From contig JAJEKV010000054.1 in NCBI GenBank assembly GCA_021234155.1, positions 3,893,962 to 3,957,961 on the forward strand: a stretch of 64,000 nucleotides of DNA. Direction: 5' to 3'. A model generated the notes under the pieces. The model worked only from the letters and a program-made list of their open reading frames with translations, searched no databases and was not told the origin of the DNA. This DNA is from Isoetes taiwanensis (Eukaryota; Streptophyta; Lycopodiopsida; Isoetales; Isoetaceae). Shown in pieces: positions 21,656-37,000 of the stretch. The first letter of the stretch is position 1. Every line of letters starts with the position of its first letter. A program made the translations under genes and the position numbers.

Positions 21656-24600
21656 CCACAAGCGGATGGGCAGAGTCATGCTCCTTGGAGACTTCAATGT
21701 GCGGGCAGGGGTGGAACAAGCCATGCGGCTGGACCCCCTCACGGATGACGTGCTGCAGTTGCGTCCCGCAGAGACAGCTTGCCCACGGCACTCAGATGAC
21801 AGTCAGGTCACCCGCTTCGGCAGACAATTGCTCCTGATGTGTGGTATCTTTGACCTGCTCATATGCAATGCTCTTCCCACGGGTACACTTGCAAACAGGA
21901 TAATCACGGCGACGGAACTAGTGTCGTGGATTATGTCATAGTGGCTGCACAGGATGTACACCTTGTCAGCCATTTTCATGTGGGCACGAATAGTCGGGAC
22001 GAGGAGGCCGACTCAGATCACCTCCCACTCTATGTGAGGCTGGCCTGGCCAGCCGCTACGGCCCCCGCAGTAGCAGCACCTTGCCGACCTCGGTTGCACT
22101 TGGATTATGAGCAGGCGGAGGGTTACGCTGACATGCTCGCAGAAGCCCTCTCGACATTCGCGGGGCCCACACGCCGGAGCAAAGAACCGAATTAACCGGG
22201 TTGAGCTCCTCGTGAAAGGCGCATTAACCGCTTTGGGAGATCTCCCCACGCCGCAGATCGAGAGGCCGCAGAACCTTTCCGCAGAACAAATGGTTTGATG
22301 CCGAGTGTAAGGAACGCGAAACGCCGCACTCCGGCCTCATCGCGGGATCGTGACACGCCGAAGCTCGTGCCACCACCCATTACCGCCTTCCTCAAGGAAA
22401 CAAAGGCAAGGTACCGGCAAGGCACCAAGGAGAAATGTTCGGCCTACTAGACACCCACCGAGAACTTTCGGGCGCAGTGGTACTCCAAAGGCCGCCGACG
22501 ACCCTCACCGGGCACATCACGGGCGAGCAATGGGAGCAGTATGCGCAACAACTTTATGATCCCGGGGAACACGGACAGATGTGCCCCCCGCGAATATGGC
22601 CCACCGCCGGTGATCACGCACTTAAGATGTCGAAGAGGGGGGTGCGCCTGGCTAATGGGAAGGCGCCAGACTTAGGCGGCCCGCAAGCCGGAGTTGCTCA
22701 AGTGGGCAGGACAGCCCATGGTGCCCGGCCCTGCTCCTGCTTGTTCAACAGGTGGCCGCAAGAGGGGTTTCCAGGTCATGGACCACGGGGGTTGTTTCGA
22801 TCTACAAGGCAAGGGACCCACACCGGTCGACCAATTACATGGAATCCATCATGGTCGGTGTTTGCCAAGCTATTGGCGAGGCATTCTCGTAAACGGTAAC
22901 CGGGTAGGCGGCGGCAATAAAATTAGGGCACTTACCCGTGCGGGGCTTAGGCTCGACATTCGACCATTGATCACATCTTCACACTCGGGGCCTCGGGTCG
23001 AGACAGCCCAGAACCGTCCCGGGAGGACCTGTCTTCTTTGTTTTGTGGACTTTGCAAAAGCTTTCGACACGGTACCCCGGAAAAAGTTGTGGGCGAGATT
23101 GCATCCCTGTGGATCTGCAGAACGCAGCAGACTGTACGAGAGCTGCACATGCCGCATGCAACCGGAAGGACAGTCATTTGCCAGCATCATTGGAGTTAGG
23201 CAAGGTTGTCCTCTCTCACCCACACTTTTTGGACTTTACATTAACCAGTTGGAAGCCTGGCTTGCTGCCAATGGGGGGACGGTATAGAGCTCTTGCACCA
23301 GGTCATCCGGCAGCTCATGCGGATGATGTGGACCTCTTGGCCCATACACCAGAGGGCATGCAGGCACACCTAGATGCCTTGGACACATTCTGCCAGGCGA
23401 CGGACATGCGTGTCAACCTGGCCAAAACTAAGGTGGTCCTCATATCCTCCTCACGTCATCCAAACCTCCGGCCACTTCGAGGGGCAGATGGTAGAGGTCA
23501 CACTCAGCTACAAGTACCTGGGGGTGGAATTTTCGTCAATGTATTGGGATGCATCCATTCGCCTTCTGGTGACCGCAGGCTGGAAGGCGCTGTACGCAAT
23601 GCAAAACAATAGTCCTGGCGTGAGCCAGATGACCGGGGCCACCAAATCACATTTGTTCCGGGCACTGGTGGAGCCAGTTCTTCTGTATGGGATCGAGGTG
23701 TGGGCCCAGTGGTGTCGTTGGCGACTTGGAACGACTTGGAGCAGGTCCAGAAGGCATTTTTGACGCGGGCACTTGGGGTCAAGCCCTCAGTTCCATATCA
23801 GATCTTGTTGCAGGAGACAGGATTCATGCCCCTGCAACATGCGGCCCTCGATAGACACATTGTTTATATCCAAAAGGTGGTCACCATGGGCGACACTCGG
23901 CTCCCGCACTTGGCTTACGCTGTGGCGATGAGCCCGCAACGACTCAAGGCTTGTTGGAAGGACAAGAGAGCCCAGTGGCTGGCGCGCTGGAACGTAGAGG
24001 CACATATGTGCGTCTAGGTGCACACAGACGCCAGCTGGGATAGGCTGAGGGGGTACTTGGACTCTTGTTTTCTTGGGAAGCCCTGGGACCACAATGCTCT
24101 GGAACAGGTTAAGATGGCACACTACAAACATCACATAAACCCCACCCTGGTTCGAGGCCCACAGCTCTACCTGCGTTCTCAGTTACCCATGAAGAAGCGC
24201 AGGAACATCGCGTCCATTCGAATAGGGGCCCACCATCTTCGGCTTGAGGCGAATTGGGTGGATTGAGAGCGCGCCGGGGCGGGCTTTGTCGGTGTTTTGC
24301 CCATCGGGATTGTTGAGGATGAAAGCCATGCCTTCCGTGAGCATCCGACCTATAGTCAGATTCGGGCTCGCTACGCCCTCTTGGTGCGACCTGGTGCGCC
24401 CATCGCGACGCCGTCAGTTCGATCCCTTGGCTCCTACCTCCAGGAGGTTTTGGATCTGCGGACTCACCTCTCTGTCCTGTAGCCACCGAGGTGCCTGGGA
24501 ATTCATGTGTATAGGTATATTTTGCAGTACCCGGCCAGCTTGTTGTCGCTGACGATTTTTCGGGGGTTTTTTAATCCGGGTAGCAACGGGCTTGCTGCAC

Positions 24601-24690
24601 CCGTGTAATTTGGGTCCCATAGCCCGATTGGCCTCCGCGGACGATAAAAAACCTTCTTTCCCTCCCTCCCTCCCTCCCTCCCTCCCTCCC
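21656..24690 (+). mobile_element. GC-rich, 5'-truncated LINE (non-L1 type) with (CCCT)n tail
   Basis: A 3 kb block clearly richer in GC than its flanks. Frames in order: endonuclease remnants (MLLGDFNVRAG; SVVDYVIV; SDHLPLYVRL near 22010), then reverse transcriptase (CFVDFAKAFDTVP at 23037-23076, [20 protein letters not shown] at 23191-23250, and AHADDVDLL near 23313, where the usual Tyr/Phe of [YF]ADD is His). Thumb sequence (YKYLGVEFS) and a C-terminal zinc-finger-like region (GIVEDESHAF..HPTYSQIRARY) follow. The end is a CCCT microsatellite. Many frameshifts make it inactive. It shares the [13 protein letters not shown] block and C-terminal finger with the LINEs in nardilysin intron 13, so the lineages are related. 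Confidence 0.85.
24658..24690 (+). repeat. (CCCT)n microsatellite, LINE 3' tail
   Basis: About eight CCCT units directly after the LINE 3' UTR. Microsatellite tails instead of poly(A) are typical of several non-L1 LINE clades. It lies 343 bp before the nardilysin ATG. Confidence 0.85.
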
Positions 24691-25032
24691 ATGCTTGTTG
24701 GAACTATATCCAATGTTTTAAATAGGGTATCCCTCAAGCTTAGGGTTTAGTTCCTAGAGTTACAAGCGACAAGAATGCACTGGTACGTTCTAAGAATTTA
24801 TCCCTCCTTCTTGTAGATCAGAAAATCACTCTAAACAATCCCGATCCCAAGAGCGTTGCTTTAAAGAGGACTCATTTGTATAACTCAGCATTATAATTTG
24901 CAGTTGTTTGGGTCACTAATCTTCTTATATAATGTGCAGAAGAGGGTGGCATTCTTTCTGCGCCCATTTGTTGGGTCTCTCTGCCAAGTAACTTCCAACG
25001 CTCTAGTGTCAAGACATTGCTCCCTAGGTACA

Positions 25033-28000
25033 ATGGTTTCGGCATCACAGGGAACTCAAATCACACAGGATATAAAGAAGGCCCCCTCAGACAAACGACA
25101 ATACGAAGTTATCCAGTTAAAAAATGGCATCAATGCACTTCTTATTCACGATCCAGATATTAGTCTGCTACCCAATACCACCAGTGACTTGCCAGATATA
25201 TTAACTGCCAGCTGCAATGTTGGAAAATCAACAATCCCTCAAGAAAGTGATGATGATGGTTCAGATGACTATGAAGATGATGAAACAGGCAGTGAAAACA
25301 GTGAAGGCGATGAAGAGACAGACGAGTATTCCAGTGAAGAAGGGGAACAAAAAGCACATCAGGGTGGTGAAGCTTCCAGGCATGACATACAACTACCAAA
25401 TGATAATATTCCTCATGAATTTCATCATTCAATGGCTCCAACAAAGAAGGTCTATTTATGGTATTTCTAGTCATCTAATCGATCTTATTGGTTACTCTAA
25501 ATCTGTCACCTGTTGAGCCAGGCTGCAGCTGCTATGTGTGTTGGAGTGGGAAGCTTTTCAGATCCTATGGATGCACAAGGGTTAGCACATTTTCTAGGTT
25601 AGTGTTCTTATTATTGGCTGGAGTTCTATTTTTCTTTTTGATCATTGACTGCATCAATGGCAGTCTGCTAAGTGACATTTCCTACTACTCATAAATTTCC
25701 TACTCTGTCCTTTTTTGCTTTCTACAGAGCACATGCTGTTTATGGGAAGTTCGAAGTTCCCTGATGAAAATGAGGTATCCTTCATACAAATCCCTAGGGG
25801 TAGGGTTTTTTTGTGTAAGACATGGGTTTACCTAGCCAGGTATGGAAACTCTAAATAATGAATGTTCTTCTTCTGCAGTATGACAACTTTTTGTCAATGC
25901 ATGGTGGTTCCTCTAATGCATTCACGGAGATGGAATATACATGTTATCATTTTGATGTGAATCACATGTTTCTGAAGCCAGCACTTGATAGGTACAAGGG
26001 TTTAGCTTGATTTGTCATTATGCTGCAGTGTAAATAAATGAAATGTATATTATTATCATTAGCATCTATGTTATTGTTCAGAATAAGGGACATCTATCTT
26101 GAATTATTTAGGCAAATTGGTAAAACGTTCATAAATAAAAAGCAGAAAGCTTAGAAAGATCTCATATAGCAGATTGTGAAACTAAAAATTCTTAAAGAAT
26201 GAGATTCATATAGATTGGAATTATTATTAATTAATAAAACGGTCATATTTTAAAAAAATCAAGTTTATGACTTACTGATATACATTTTAGTATAATTGAT
26301 GTCTTGTGGGGGGCCAGTCAACTTTAACCTCCTGCCCATGGGCATTGGTGATCTCCAAATGACAGAGGAAGGTTGTTTTAGTTGGGAATTATGAAGCAAG
26401 ATGTTCAGTGTTGTACAGCACATGATGATTTCTTAAATTGTCTCAATTCTCTATTTTATTCTTGTTTTTAATAGGTTTTCTCAGTTCTTTGTTTCTCCTC
26501 TTGTAAAGGCAGACGCGATGCAACGGGAAGTACAGGCTGTTGACTCAGGTTTCCTTTTCTGCCTATCTCAATTTCGTCAATTTCCTTCTAAACGCATTCT
26601 TATTTGGATTTTATTTTCTAATTCCTTTGTGAATTGTATTGCAGAGTTCCATCAAGTTCTACAGAGTGATGGTTGTCGTCTTTCACAGCTTAAGTGTCAT
26701 ACTTCTAACAGGCTACATCCATTCAACCGCTTCTCGTGGGGTGCACCATCTGTTCTCTTCTTTGTATTTCAATGCACATGCATGCGTGTGACATTAGCTT
26801 TATGGCATACATAAATGTTATTCATACTCTGTTATTGTGCATCATTATGCTATGCAAGCTTTACCAACCATGATTGTGGATGATCTCAAGCCTTGTATGG
26901 TCAGTTATGGCTTTCCAAGCCTTATGCAAGCATGGTTTTCAGCGTTTCTGTGTTGAAACATAACATTGAAGAGGATTAATTCAATGGGATGTTGTTTTGG
27001 TTGTCCTAAAAGGTTTTTTGATATATCTTCTTTTAGACCCTAATGGTAGTACTGCCTGATAGGATAACCCAATAAGATGGCTGTATTTGTTCCTAAACTG
27101 CAAAGCAGGCTCTCAGATTATGAGTTTGAACAATGGGCCCACCTCAGTTCCATCTGGAATCAATGCGATACAGATAAAAGACAAATAAGTAACAATAGAA
27201 CAAAACGTTCTTTGACCCTTCAATTAAAATGTCCGTCCAAGTAGAATGTTTACAGAAGTCCCTATCCATAGAGCAGGAAGTGTAGGGACCAAAAACAAAA
27301 AAGAAAGAAAGTACGATTTACCAACATCTAGTGGGGATTAATAAATTCCATGTCATTGTGCATTTGAATATGCAAGAAAGGTGAGAGCCTCCTAGTCGTT
27401 TGATGTAATCTATTCTCCAAAAATATTTACTCAACAAAAAAGATTATCTCCTGTATGAAGACACTCGTTCACCATCATAGCTTCTCCAAAGTACACCCTG
27501 GTATCAGCATTTGGCACCCTTTGTTTTTTATCAGGCATCCTCTTTTGGAAATACTTTCTTTTTTTGTGTGTATCTGAACGTTTTAATCTCTTGAAGTTGC
27601 TGATGTGACTATACACCAACACAAATAGCTTCAGTAAACAGAAGTCTCCATCTTATGATCATTTTAGCCTTCACAACCTATTGCTTTTTTTCTGTTTTCA
27701 ACAGCTGTATGGTCCTTTCAATAAGTGAAATGAAAAAAAAAATGGCTGTTTTAGGCCGAGGAATGCCAAGTTGCGGATTTTTAATCTGAGTGGGAGGGAG
27801 GAAGAGAGGAAGATTTATTAACCAGAAGACCCAGACATACAAAATTGAGGATCTGCAAGGAGGGTGATCGTCTCGAAGACATTAGAAATTTCTAGAACTA
27901 AAACTAGGAAGGGGTCTGCTGAATTTTTTTAACAGTTCCAGTGGATTTAATATCAGTACACAAGCAATTCCAATTTGCTTTTGTTGTTAGGGTTTGTAAT

Positions 28001-31000
28001 TGATGTTGATATATCTTGCTTCATTGCCTCTTCCAGGTAATAAGAAAAGTTTAAATGAGCCCATGGCAAAAGGCTTGAATGTAAGAGATAAGCTACTTGA
28101 GTTGTACAATGACCATTATGTCGGGAGCTCGATGAAACTCGTAGTACTAGGTGGAGGTGGGTGACGCACTCCATTGTTTAGGCATCATAAACTGCTTACT
28201 AATATATTGTCTTATTTTTATTTTCTAAAAACGAATTTTTACTTTGCCAGAACCGCTTGAGACTCTTAAAGGCTGGGTACTTGAGCTGTTCGAGGAGGTG
28301 AAGTCAGGATGTCAAAAGCCTGTAAACTTCCATTGGAATGGACCAGTATGGGAGCCTGGAAAAATGTACCGGGTAGCGGCTGTGAAGGATCAATATCTTC
28401 TTTCTTTGACTTGGGCTTTGCCATGCCTGGATGTACAATATCTGAAGAAGCCCCACGATTACCTTTCGCATTTGATTGGGCATGGTATAAAATTCTAACT
28501 GGTTGTTCTGTGCAAGGTTGTATATTCTGTCCAGGAATTAACTCTACATGGTGCCGCTTTTCTTAGGCTTAATTTAGATCGTATCCTTTTTTGTGTCTTG
28601 TCTAAGGGTCAAAACATGTCACCAAGAAAGAATAAATTGGGCAGCAAAGAAAAGAGATAGGCAGACCTTAAAGAGTAGAAACAAACTGGACCTCACCTCG
28701 TACTTTGAGCCAGTAGTTAGGAAAAAGGCAAACGTTACATTATTTCAATCTTTGCGTTTCCTTTTCATTTCTATGCACATATCTAGGTGACTGCAATGCA
28801 CCCCTAGTTGAACATGATTTGGTGTAATAATTGGTGCCATAGACCCACGTTCGCTCTCTTTCTCCCTCTTAAATTAAAAAAAAAAAAAAAATGAAATACA
28901 AACATCCATCTGACGCTGTACCATTTGTGCCTTAGCTTTACCCCTTAACATGGTAATCTATGGCACCATAATATTTGAACTGGTGACATTGCTGGGAGCC
29001 TACAGCATTATTGGCTGCAGCCATGTTGTAGTGGAAAAGGGTGAATGGTTTCTTCGTCAAGCCATATAGAAAGGAAAAAAGATTTAACATTTACATAAGA
29101 CCCGTAGGGTCTATGAGACTAATAACATACAAAATTGAGGATCTGCAAAGAGGATGAAAGCCTCCAAGACACTAAAAAGACCTCCCACTAAAACAACCAA
29201 TTCAAATTCAGTAAAAGATTCCTGGGAAGCTGCCTTTCTAGATGCTCCAGGAACGCATTTGGCCTTTATTGAACCCTATCTTGTTTTCTCTTCGAAAAGG
29301 ATCTTATGCTTCTGTTTTGCTGCCCATTTTACTTTCTTAGAGGTCGATAATGTCACTCCCTTGGGGAACCATGAAGTTTTTTTTCGTTGGGGAGCTATCC
29401 ATCATTCCAACCTGTTGTGGCTCTTCATCAACAAGAAAGAATAAAATAATTTCTGTTTGATTTACCCCGCTTGGGCTGTTTTTAAATAAAACTTCACGAA
29501 TTGCTGTAAGATTGTTGGATGGTTGAAAAGACAATGATAATGATGTAATAGGCAGGGTTTGTGATGAAAGAAAGGTTTCGTATGTCAAATGCGTAGTTGT
29601 GTTATGGATAGCAGTCTTATTATCATGTGACAAGGGCAAAGCATTATGTTATGCTAACTTCAGGGTGACTTTTTGTAAACTTCAGTGGAGATGCGTTTTC
29701 ATGGTTTTATTATTTTGCTGATTCCTTGGATTAAACCTAGTGTTATAAATTCCCTTTTGAAAATTCTGATATTGTTATTCAGAATGAGAAAACTTGAATT
29801 TGCCTTGTGTATCTTGATAATGTGCAACAGAGGGCGCTGGAAGTCTTCTTGCATTGCTGAAAGAAAAAGGATGGGCAACTGCATTATCTGGTGGGGTTGG
29901 TGAGGATGGGCTAGAAAGGAACAGTGTAGGCTATATGTTCAATGTGAATATCAATCTTACAGAGATTGGTGCAGAGAAGGTATAAGCCCTGTCACGAATC
30001 AAAGCAGATTTTTGAAGAATGAGTGTCTTTTTTGGGTCTTTGTTGTTCTAGAATACTACTGAGTTGTGAAGGTAGATGTCCAGTGGAATGAGAGTCCTTT
30101 GCTTCAAATAGCATTCTGTATATAGCAGCTGTGTTGAAGTTATATTGCATCAAAGTGTAGAGCACTTTTAGACATTTTTTTGCGTGTAAAGCAATGTTTT
30201 TTTTATTCTCAAGGTTGTTTCCAGTTTGATTAAGTATACCCTTGGAAGTGATATATCTATCCGTCAATCGACTGAATTGTGTGAGCTGTCCCCAGTAAGG
30301 TGTTATGATATGAGCACATGTTTGCTCAAAATGTCATTATATTTTCATTTTTGATAGCTATTTCCATTTCTTATCTACCAAGGCAAATAATTATCAAGAA
30401 TGAAGGATAACATTGTTTGAGCCTGTAGAGCTACTTCTCTCTGGAAATTTAAGTCTATATTTTATACACTGGCCTAGAGGCTGGTGTGAAGGCCATATTT
30501 CTCCAAAAAGTCAGGCCTTTAGCAGATTTTCAAGCAGGACAGCTCATTTTAGTAAAAAACTGATGCAGTGGCCATAAAGGGTCTTTTCATAAGGGCAAAC
30601 CATAGCTGAAACAGAGGAGTAATTGCTGGCAACACGATTATGTGTGTGATGCTTATTTGCTTAGCAGGATTCTTATTTTACCTTTATACATGGCCGTCCT
30701 GGTAAAACAGGTAGTGCATAAATAACTAAGAAAAACATTCTGTGGCTATCCACGTTTACCAGGTCTTAGTGGCAGTCCACTTAGGTGAGGCCAAAAGTGA
30801 TGGCTGATTGCTTTGATCAGTCATTGGAGGAGGAAACATTTTTCTCTGTTGTTGTTCCACGAAATAACATATTAATTATCCATGTATAGTCGATGCTTTT
30901 GCCATCTTGTCTGACCACTCATTTCTGGTCCTCATGGTCAACCAAGTGGAATTTGGTTACATAAAGAGCAAAGCGTCTTTCTTCTCGGCATCTTTGAGAC

Positions 31001-34000
31001 CCAGCCTGCTTTATTTGGACTTGGTGAGGAGACTTCTTTAGGTGGTATATGGTAATTTTGACAATGTGGTAAAAAGATTTGTGTGTAACCTGGACAGATG
31101 ATTTGATCCAATTGTTTGGAACCAAAAGGTGGACCTTTTGGGATTAAATTCTTGCCCTTATTTCTGGAGCTGTAATAATAAATCAAGATTATCATCATTA
31201 TCCAGCAATTTGTTTCTGTCAGTAGCACTCATCTTTAATAACATGGCATGCGTTTTATCATGAATTCCTAGGTGTATGATATCATCAAGTTATTATACGA
31301 GTACATAAAGATGCTTCGTGAAAGCAAACCACAAGAATGGGTTTTTCAAGAACTTCAAGCAATTGGTATGATGGAGTTCACTTTCGCTGAAGAAGAATCT
31401 GCAGATGACTATGCTGTCAGTCTCGCAAGTAAGAATTCATGCAGACTAATCTATTGTATATTCACATCCTTTCTACAAACTAGTTAAATAAAGCAGTTGC
31501 ATTCTTGTCTGCATCTAACAAGCTTATTAGAATGTGGCAGAAAACATGCGAGTTTATTCAAAGAAAGACATAATCTATGGCGACTATGCTTATGAAGTAT
31601 GGGATCCAGCATTGGTTGAGGATGTTTTAAATCTACTTACACCTGACAATATGCGAGTTGATTTACTCACAAAATCGTTTGACAAATCTATTGCCGGTAA
31701 GAATTGCAACTTTATTTTGTATTTGATGGAGCTGATGCCTATGTATAAGATTATATATGAAAAGTATTTTATAGATGAATGAATGGGGTGAGAAAGTAGC
31801 TTCTTGGTTGGCAATACATCCAGGCAGTGTTAAATGACATTAGTATCCATACGAGAGGAAATTACAGAAATATGACTAGTTGCATGTCTCAGTCCTGATC
31901 TTGCTGTTCTCTGAGTAAGGTCCATAGATTCACAGATTCATTTATTGCTTAGGCACTTAGTTTTGCTAACAAGTCAGGTAGAAGTAAAAAACGGGCAAAT
32001 AATTATCGACTGAGATGCTTTTCTCAAAAATGGGCTGTATCCTGCAGTCCTGTATTGGAACTCGAAGTTGTTTTTCTTTTCTCTAAAGGTATGTAGGAAG
32101 GTGCATTCTAACTGTTGGATGCATTCTGGTCAAACTATCCTGTGATATAACAAAATTTTATTGGTTCCTTGGAACGGGGCAACATCAATAACTGCATTTC
32201 TCATTATGCTTTATTATGCCATGTTTTGACCCATTTATGCTAAGCATTTGCAAAATGTATGCCTAGCATCATTTGTGGACCTTCCAATGATCTTATCAAT
32301 ACATGTTCTTGCATAAGTAATAGAGTTTTCTTTTAGGAGTTATGCTCATATTTCTACCCGACTGGCAGCAAAGACATTGCCTGATTTGGCACTGTTTTGA
32401 CCCATTGATGCTAAGAATTTGGAATCTTCTCTAGGACAGAGCTTGAGCTGCTCCGAGGATGCATCCAGCCCCAAATCTGGCTATCACCTGTAGTTGTTTA
32501 GATGAAGCAGCCATGTCATGTGTCCCTACATCTATTGGCTTGTGGGGTGCTTCATTGCTGATCCCAGTAAGACCAAAAATTGATTTCGTTCTCTTCCTGT
32601 TTACGCACCTGATAAGTTCTCTTGTTTTCGATTGAAGTTCTTGGGGATCGGCGTGGAAACTTGAGAACATGTACTGTGAAAACGGATATTTCTGTGATAT
32701 TATGTTTATTTCTTGGCAGCTTGAGAAGGTTCTAAAACTGCATGTCAGCAAATAGTGGACATAGGATCCAGCCAGAAAGAATGAGCAATAAAGAAAATGA
32801 GCACTCAAGTTGGTAGGAACACTTTGTACATGAGCAGGGTGACCTAGAATGATATAGTCTTTTGTCATAAATCAACACCCTATTCCCCATTAACGTAACC
32901 ACCATCAATGCTTCAGATGTAATGACATGTAAGTATAAGGCTATATCGTCTTGGGTTACTGATGTTGTTTAATCAATTGAATTCTTGCAATTACCTACAA
33001 GTTTAATGATTAAATAAAAGTACTATTTGCAGGTGTAGAGAGGGAGCCATGGTTTGGGACACCCTATGTAGTTGAAAATATTCCCATTGAACTCGTGCAA
33101 ATTTGGGCAAATCCTACAAGCATAAATTCTGCTCTTTACATGCCAGCTGTCAATGAATTTATACCTCGAGATTTCACTCTGCGTACTGGAAGAGCAGATT
33201 CAAATCCCACCATTGACTATAGTATACCTAATGTTTTGAAAGATGATGAACACATGAAGGTCTGGTACAAGTTGGATCAAGTATTCAAAACACCACGAGC
33301 AAATGTTTACCTCTTGCTGACATGTAAAGCTGCCCATGAGGATGCAAAATCTGCAGTTATGACAGAGCTTTATGTTCAATTGCTCAAAGATTCTCTGAAT
33401 GAGACACTATATATGGTAAGTTCTTTTCAAAATTTTATTTTACTTCAAATGAACCGACTTCTCTAGATAATGCAGAATGTCCAATTAGAAAAAATGATCA
33501 AACGGGAAGATTTGATGTAATTTAAACTAGGAAGATAAATTGCATTGTTTAGGAAGATGAAACATAAGTGCATCGAAGAACATCTCAGCAAGTTTCTACC
33601 GTCCACATTTCCGTGATTGTTTTCTATATTTCTGAGAGTAATGCCAAAGAGCTCTAAGCTTGGCTCCATCCATGGAAACCCTTGTCTGACATGTTTGTCT
33701 TGATAAAATGCACCTTCTGGCTATGCATATTTGACATGCCTCAGAAAATTTGAAAACTTTTTGTTAACACCCGAAGACTTCAAGGTACATAAGTCCTTGG
33801 ACAAGAGGAACATCTTTTCTACTTAAAAAGCACTAAGTTTCAGTTCCCAGATTTACCAGATTCGCTTTTTACAAATCTGTTTGCCATAACAACGCAATCA
33901 TAATTGTTTGTTTCTTTGCAGGCAACAGTTGCGAATTTGGGAACATCTTTCTCAGTAACAGGTGAGAAGATAGAGATCAAGTTGTTTGGTTTTAATGAAA

Positions 34001-37000
34001 AGCTGCCAATTCTTGCGAGAACAATCGCTGCACATATTAAGTCTTTTGCTCCATCTCAGGACCGTTTCAAGGTAAGGTGTTTTTTTTTTCTGTATGTTCT
34101 GGATGTAATGAACATTAACTGCTGTTAGGAAACTAACGTGTGACATGTATGCTGACATTTTCAGTTGAGTTAGTATGGGTAAATTGCTGTTTTCTATCAT
34201 CTTCCATGGTTCAAATTAGTGATCTTGGCATTTTAACAAGTATCACAGCAGCAGATGTTTCTGCTATAAGGGTCTGAAGGAAGAAAACTCACCTGTATGG
34301 AACTTTCTTGCGGAGAACATTGTAGAGTTAAGGAACTTTACTCACTTTACATTCAATAATGTGAGGGCACGTGTCACATATAGTCATATGACTTTCTCAT
34401 TGTAGTTCCCTAATCAATAAAGTGATTACGCGCCTCCTAGATGAGAAAGAGAGGGAGATCTGCCTGCCTATATCTTTCTTCCTAGAGAGAATTTCTTGTA
34501 ATGATTTGCTCTAGCTTTCTATGAAACCATTTCTTGGTAGATCAGCGAGAATTGGTGGAGATTTAGCAAATTTGTTGGCAGAAGCTAAGATAGTTGCATT
34601 TTGGGGACAAGAGGCAAATCAGAATTCAACTCTTTGATCATTGGGTCAGTTTTCACTCAAAGAAGAGGAATTATAAGTCTAATCTGCGATTTCAAGCTGT
34701 CTAAGGCAGTCCTTGATTGATTTGATACAGTTTACTCAAGAAATTGTAAGTATGAGTCTGTTTAAGGAATTTTATTTTCAAGAAGCTATGCAATTCATTG
34801 ATCCATGTAAGCCTGACGTCTAATTCCGATGGCTATAACTAGAGTTCTCACTCTCAGATCTACGGGTATCTAGCTGGTTGAGCTGAAAACAATGTGAGGT
34901 TTCTTATTTGTTCATGCCATGTTACATGGTTAACATATTTAATTACGTTTGTTAGTAATGGTTTAGTGGTGAAAAGTAAAAGTCAAAGTTACTGTAATAA
35001 AGAAAGAAAGAAAGATTTATTAACGTCTACGTAAGACCCGAAGGGTATATGAGACCATAAGACGTACAGAATTCAAGACCTCCAGGAGGAAAACCCTCCT
35101 GTTATTTAAAGTATGCAAACAAAAATATTAAGTTAACAAAAACTTATAGTGAAAATCTAAGAATCTGCTCAGATAGGGTTTGATGGAGATAGCCCATTCG
35201 TTCCTGTGACTGCTGCAAAGTAATTCATAATACCCATTCTTGGTTTGCTTTGATGCTTGATGCTTGGCCTCTTCTGGAAAGACCTTTTATGTTTCATGGC
35301 TGCTGATCGTTTTATCTTCTTAGACAGTGCCAAAGTCACCCCTTTAAGGTCAGGATACTTCCTCTTCTGTGATGACTCCATTATCATCTTATCATTGTTT
35401 GACTCAGATGAAAAGAAATCAGTTATTTCTGTTTGTTTCAGGCCCGTTGGATTCTTTTGTTTGAGAATATTTCTCCTTTCTAAAGATAGTTCATATACAA
35501 AGTGAGATACACATTTCTGATCGTAATATTCTACCAGCTGTCGTAGAGATGTGGGGTCTCTAAAAAGACAAATGATATCTGCCTCTAATAATGTAGTAGG
35601 TTGGGCAGGTAAAAATAAATGTTCTTCTGACTCAACCATATTTAGATCGCACATTGGGCATTTCCGATCTTCACGGCTAATATGTTTCGCCCTACCAACC
35701 TCAATCTCCAACTGGTGAGATGACACTCCAAACTGCCCCATAGAGTATCTCACTTTATTCGGCAGATCAATATCCAAATATCCAGGCCTTACGATGAAAC
35801 CATCTGCTGATATATTTAGGAAGTCATCCTTATGGAATTTCTTTTTAGCAGGCAGATCTTTGACGGGATTTACCCATGTATTTGAAACATAAAAACACTC
35901 CAAGTCATGGCGTATAAGCTGATTAACTTCTTGCTGAGTAAAATTCAGATTATCATCCGTTATACTGTATTGAAAAGGTGGGATATTTCCCATAGAGAAA
36001 CCCATCTCTTCAAACAATTTAGATGTCCTTGAGAACCAACAGCACTTACCCTGGTTTGCCAATGTTTTACACGACACATATGCCAACCAGGGAAGTCGTT
36101 TTTGACCTTCTTGTGACTGTCCAAAACGGTGTAACTTATGTAAATAAGTCACTGTTTGAAAGGCAATTTCAACCTTCAGAGGTTTTGCATAAAATTCAGC
36201 AAGCATTATGGGGTACAGAATGTTTGCTTCTAATTATTCTAGAAAGAAGAGAAATTTGGAGCCTCTCTAGTTGACCCTAGTCATCGGCTCGTAGGTCAAC
36301 TCCCCATATTTGTGCACCATATAAAGCTGCCGGCTTCACCAACATGTCGAACAGGAAGAGCTTTGTATGAACATCTTGGAAATGGAGTTGGTAGCACTGT
36401 TTTTCAGCATATCCTTTTGCAATCCTTGCCTGACCAAACTCCCTCAATCTGAAAAGAGGGCCGGCAAACTCAACACCCAAGTAGGTGTATGCAGAAACAA
36501 TTTCTACAGGCTGCCTTTGGAAAGTAAAAGAGTTATTTTTCCAATTTTTCCAAGAGGTATTAAATACCATCACTTTGGTCTTGTAGAGATTTACTTGCAG
36601 GTCTCTATCTTTGCAAAAGGCTTCTAGGGCAGCCAAATGTTTTTGGAGTCCTTGAGGAGATGGTGAGATTAGAACCACATCATCCGCATAAAGCAAAATT
36701 GGAATGCATTCGCCTAAGGACTGAACAAAGTTTTCAAGCTCGTCAATGTAAAGGCCAAATAGAGTAGGAGAGAGGGGACACCCTTGTTTAACCCCAATTG
36801 TACTGAAAACTTCTTCTGAAAACTGCCCATCTATTTTCACTCTACCTGTCACATTCTCATATAATGTCAACACTGCCCAGATCAGCCTCGTAGAAAGCTC
36901 CAACATTTTGAGGCTTTCTCACGAGGCTTTTCGGAAATCAACAAAACAGCACAACTTTACTTTTTCTTGCCTTTGCTTCCTCAATGATTGCCCTCAAAGG

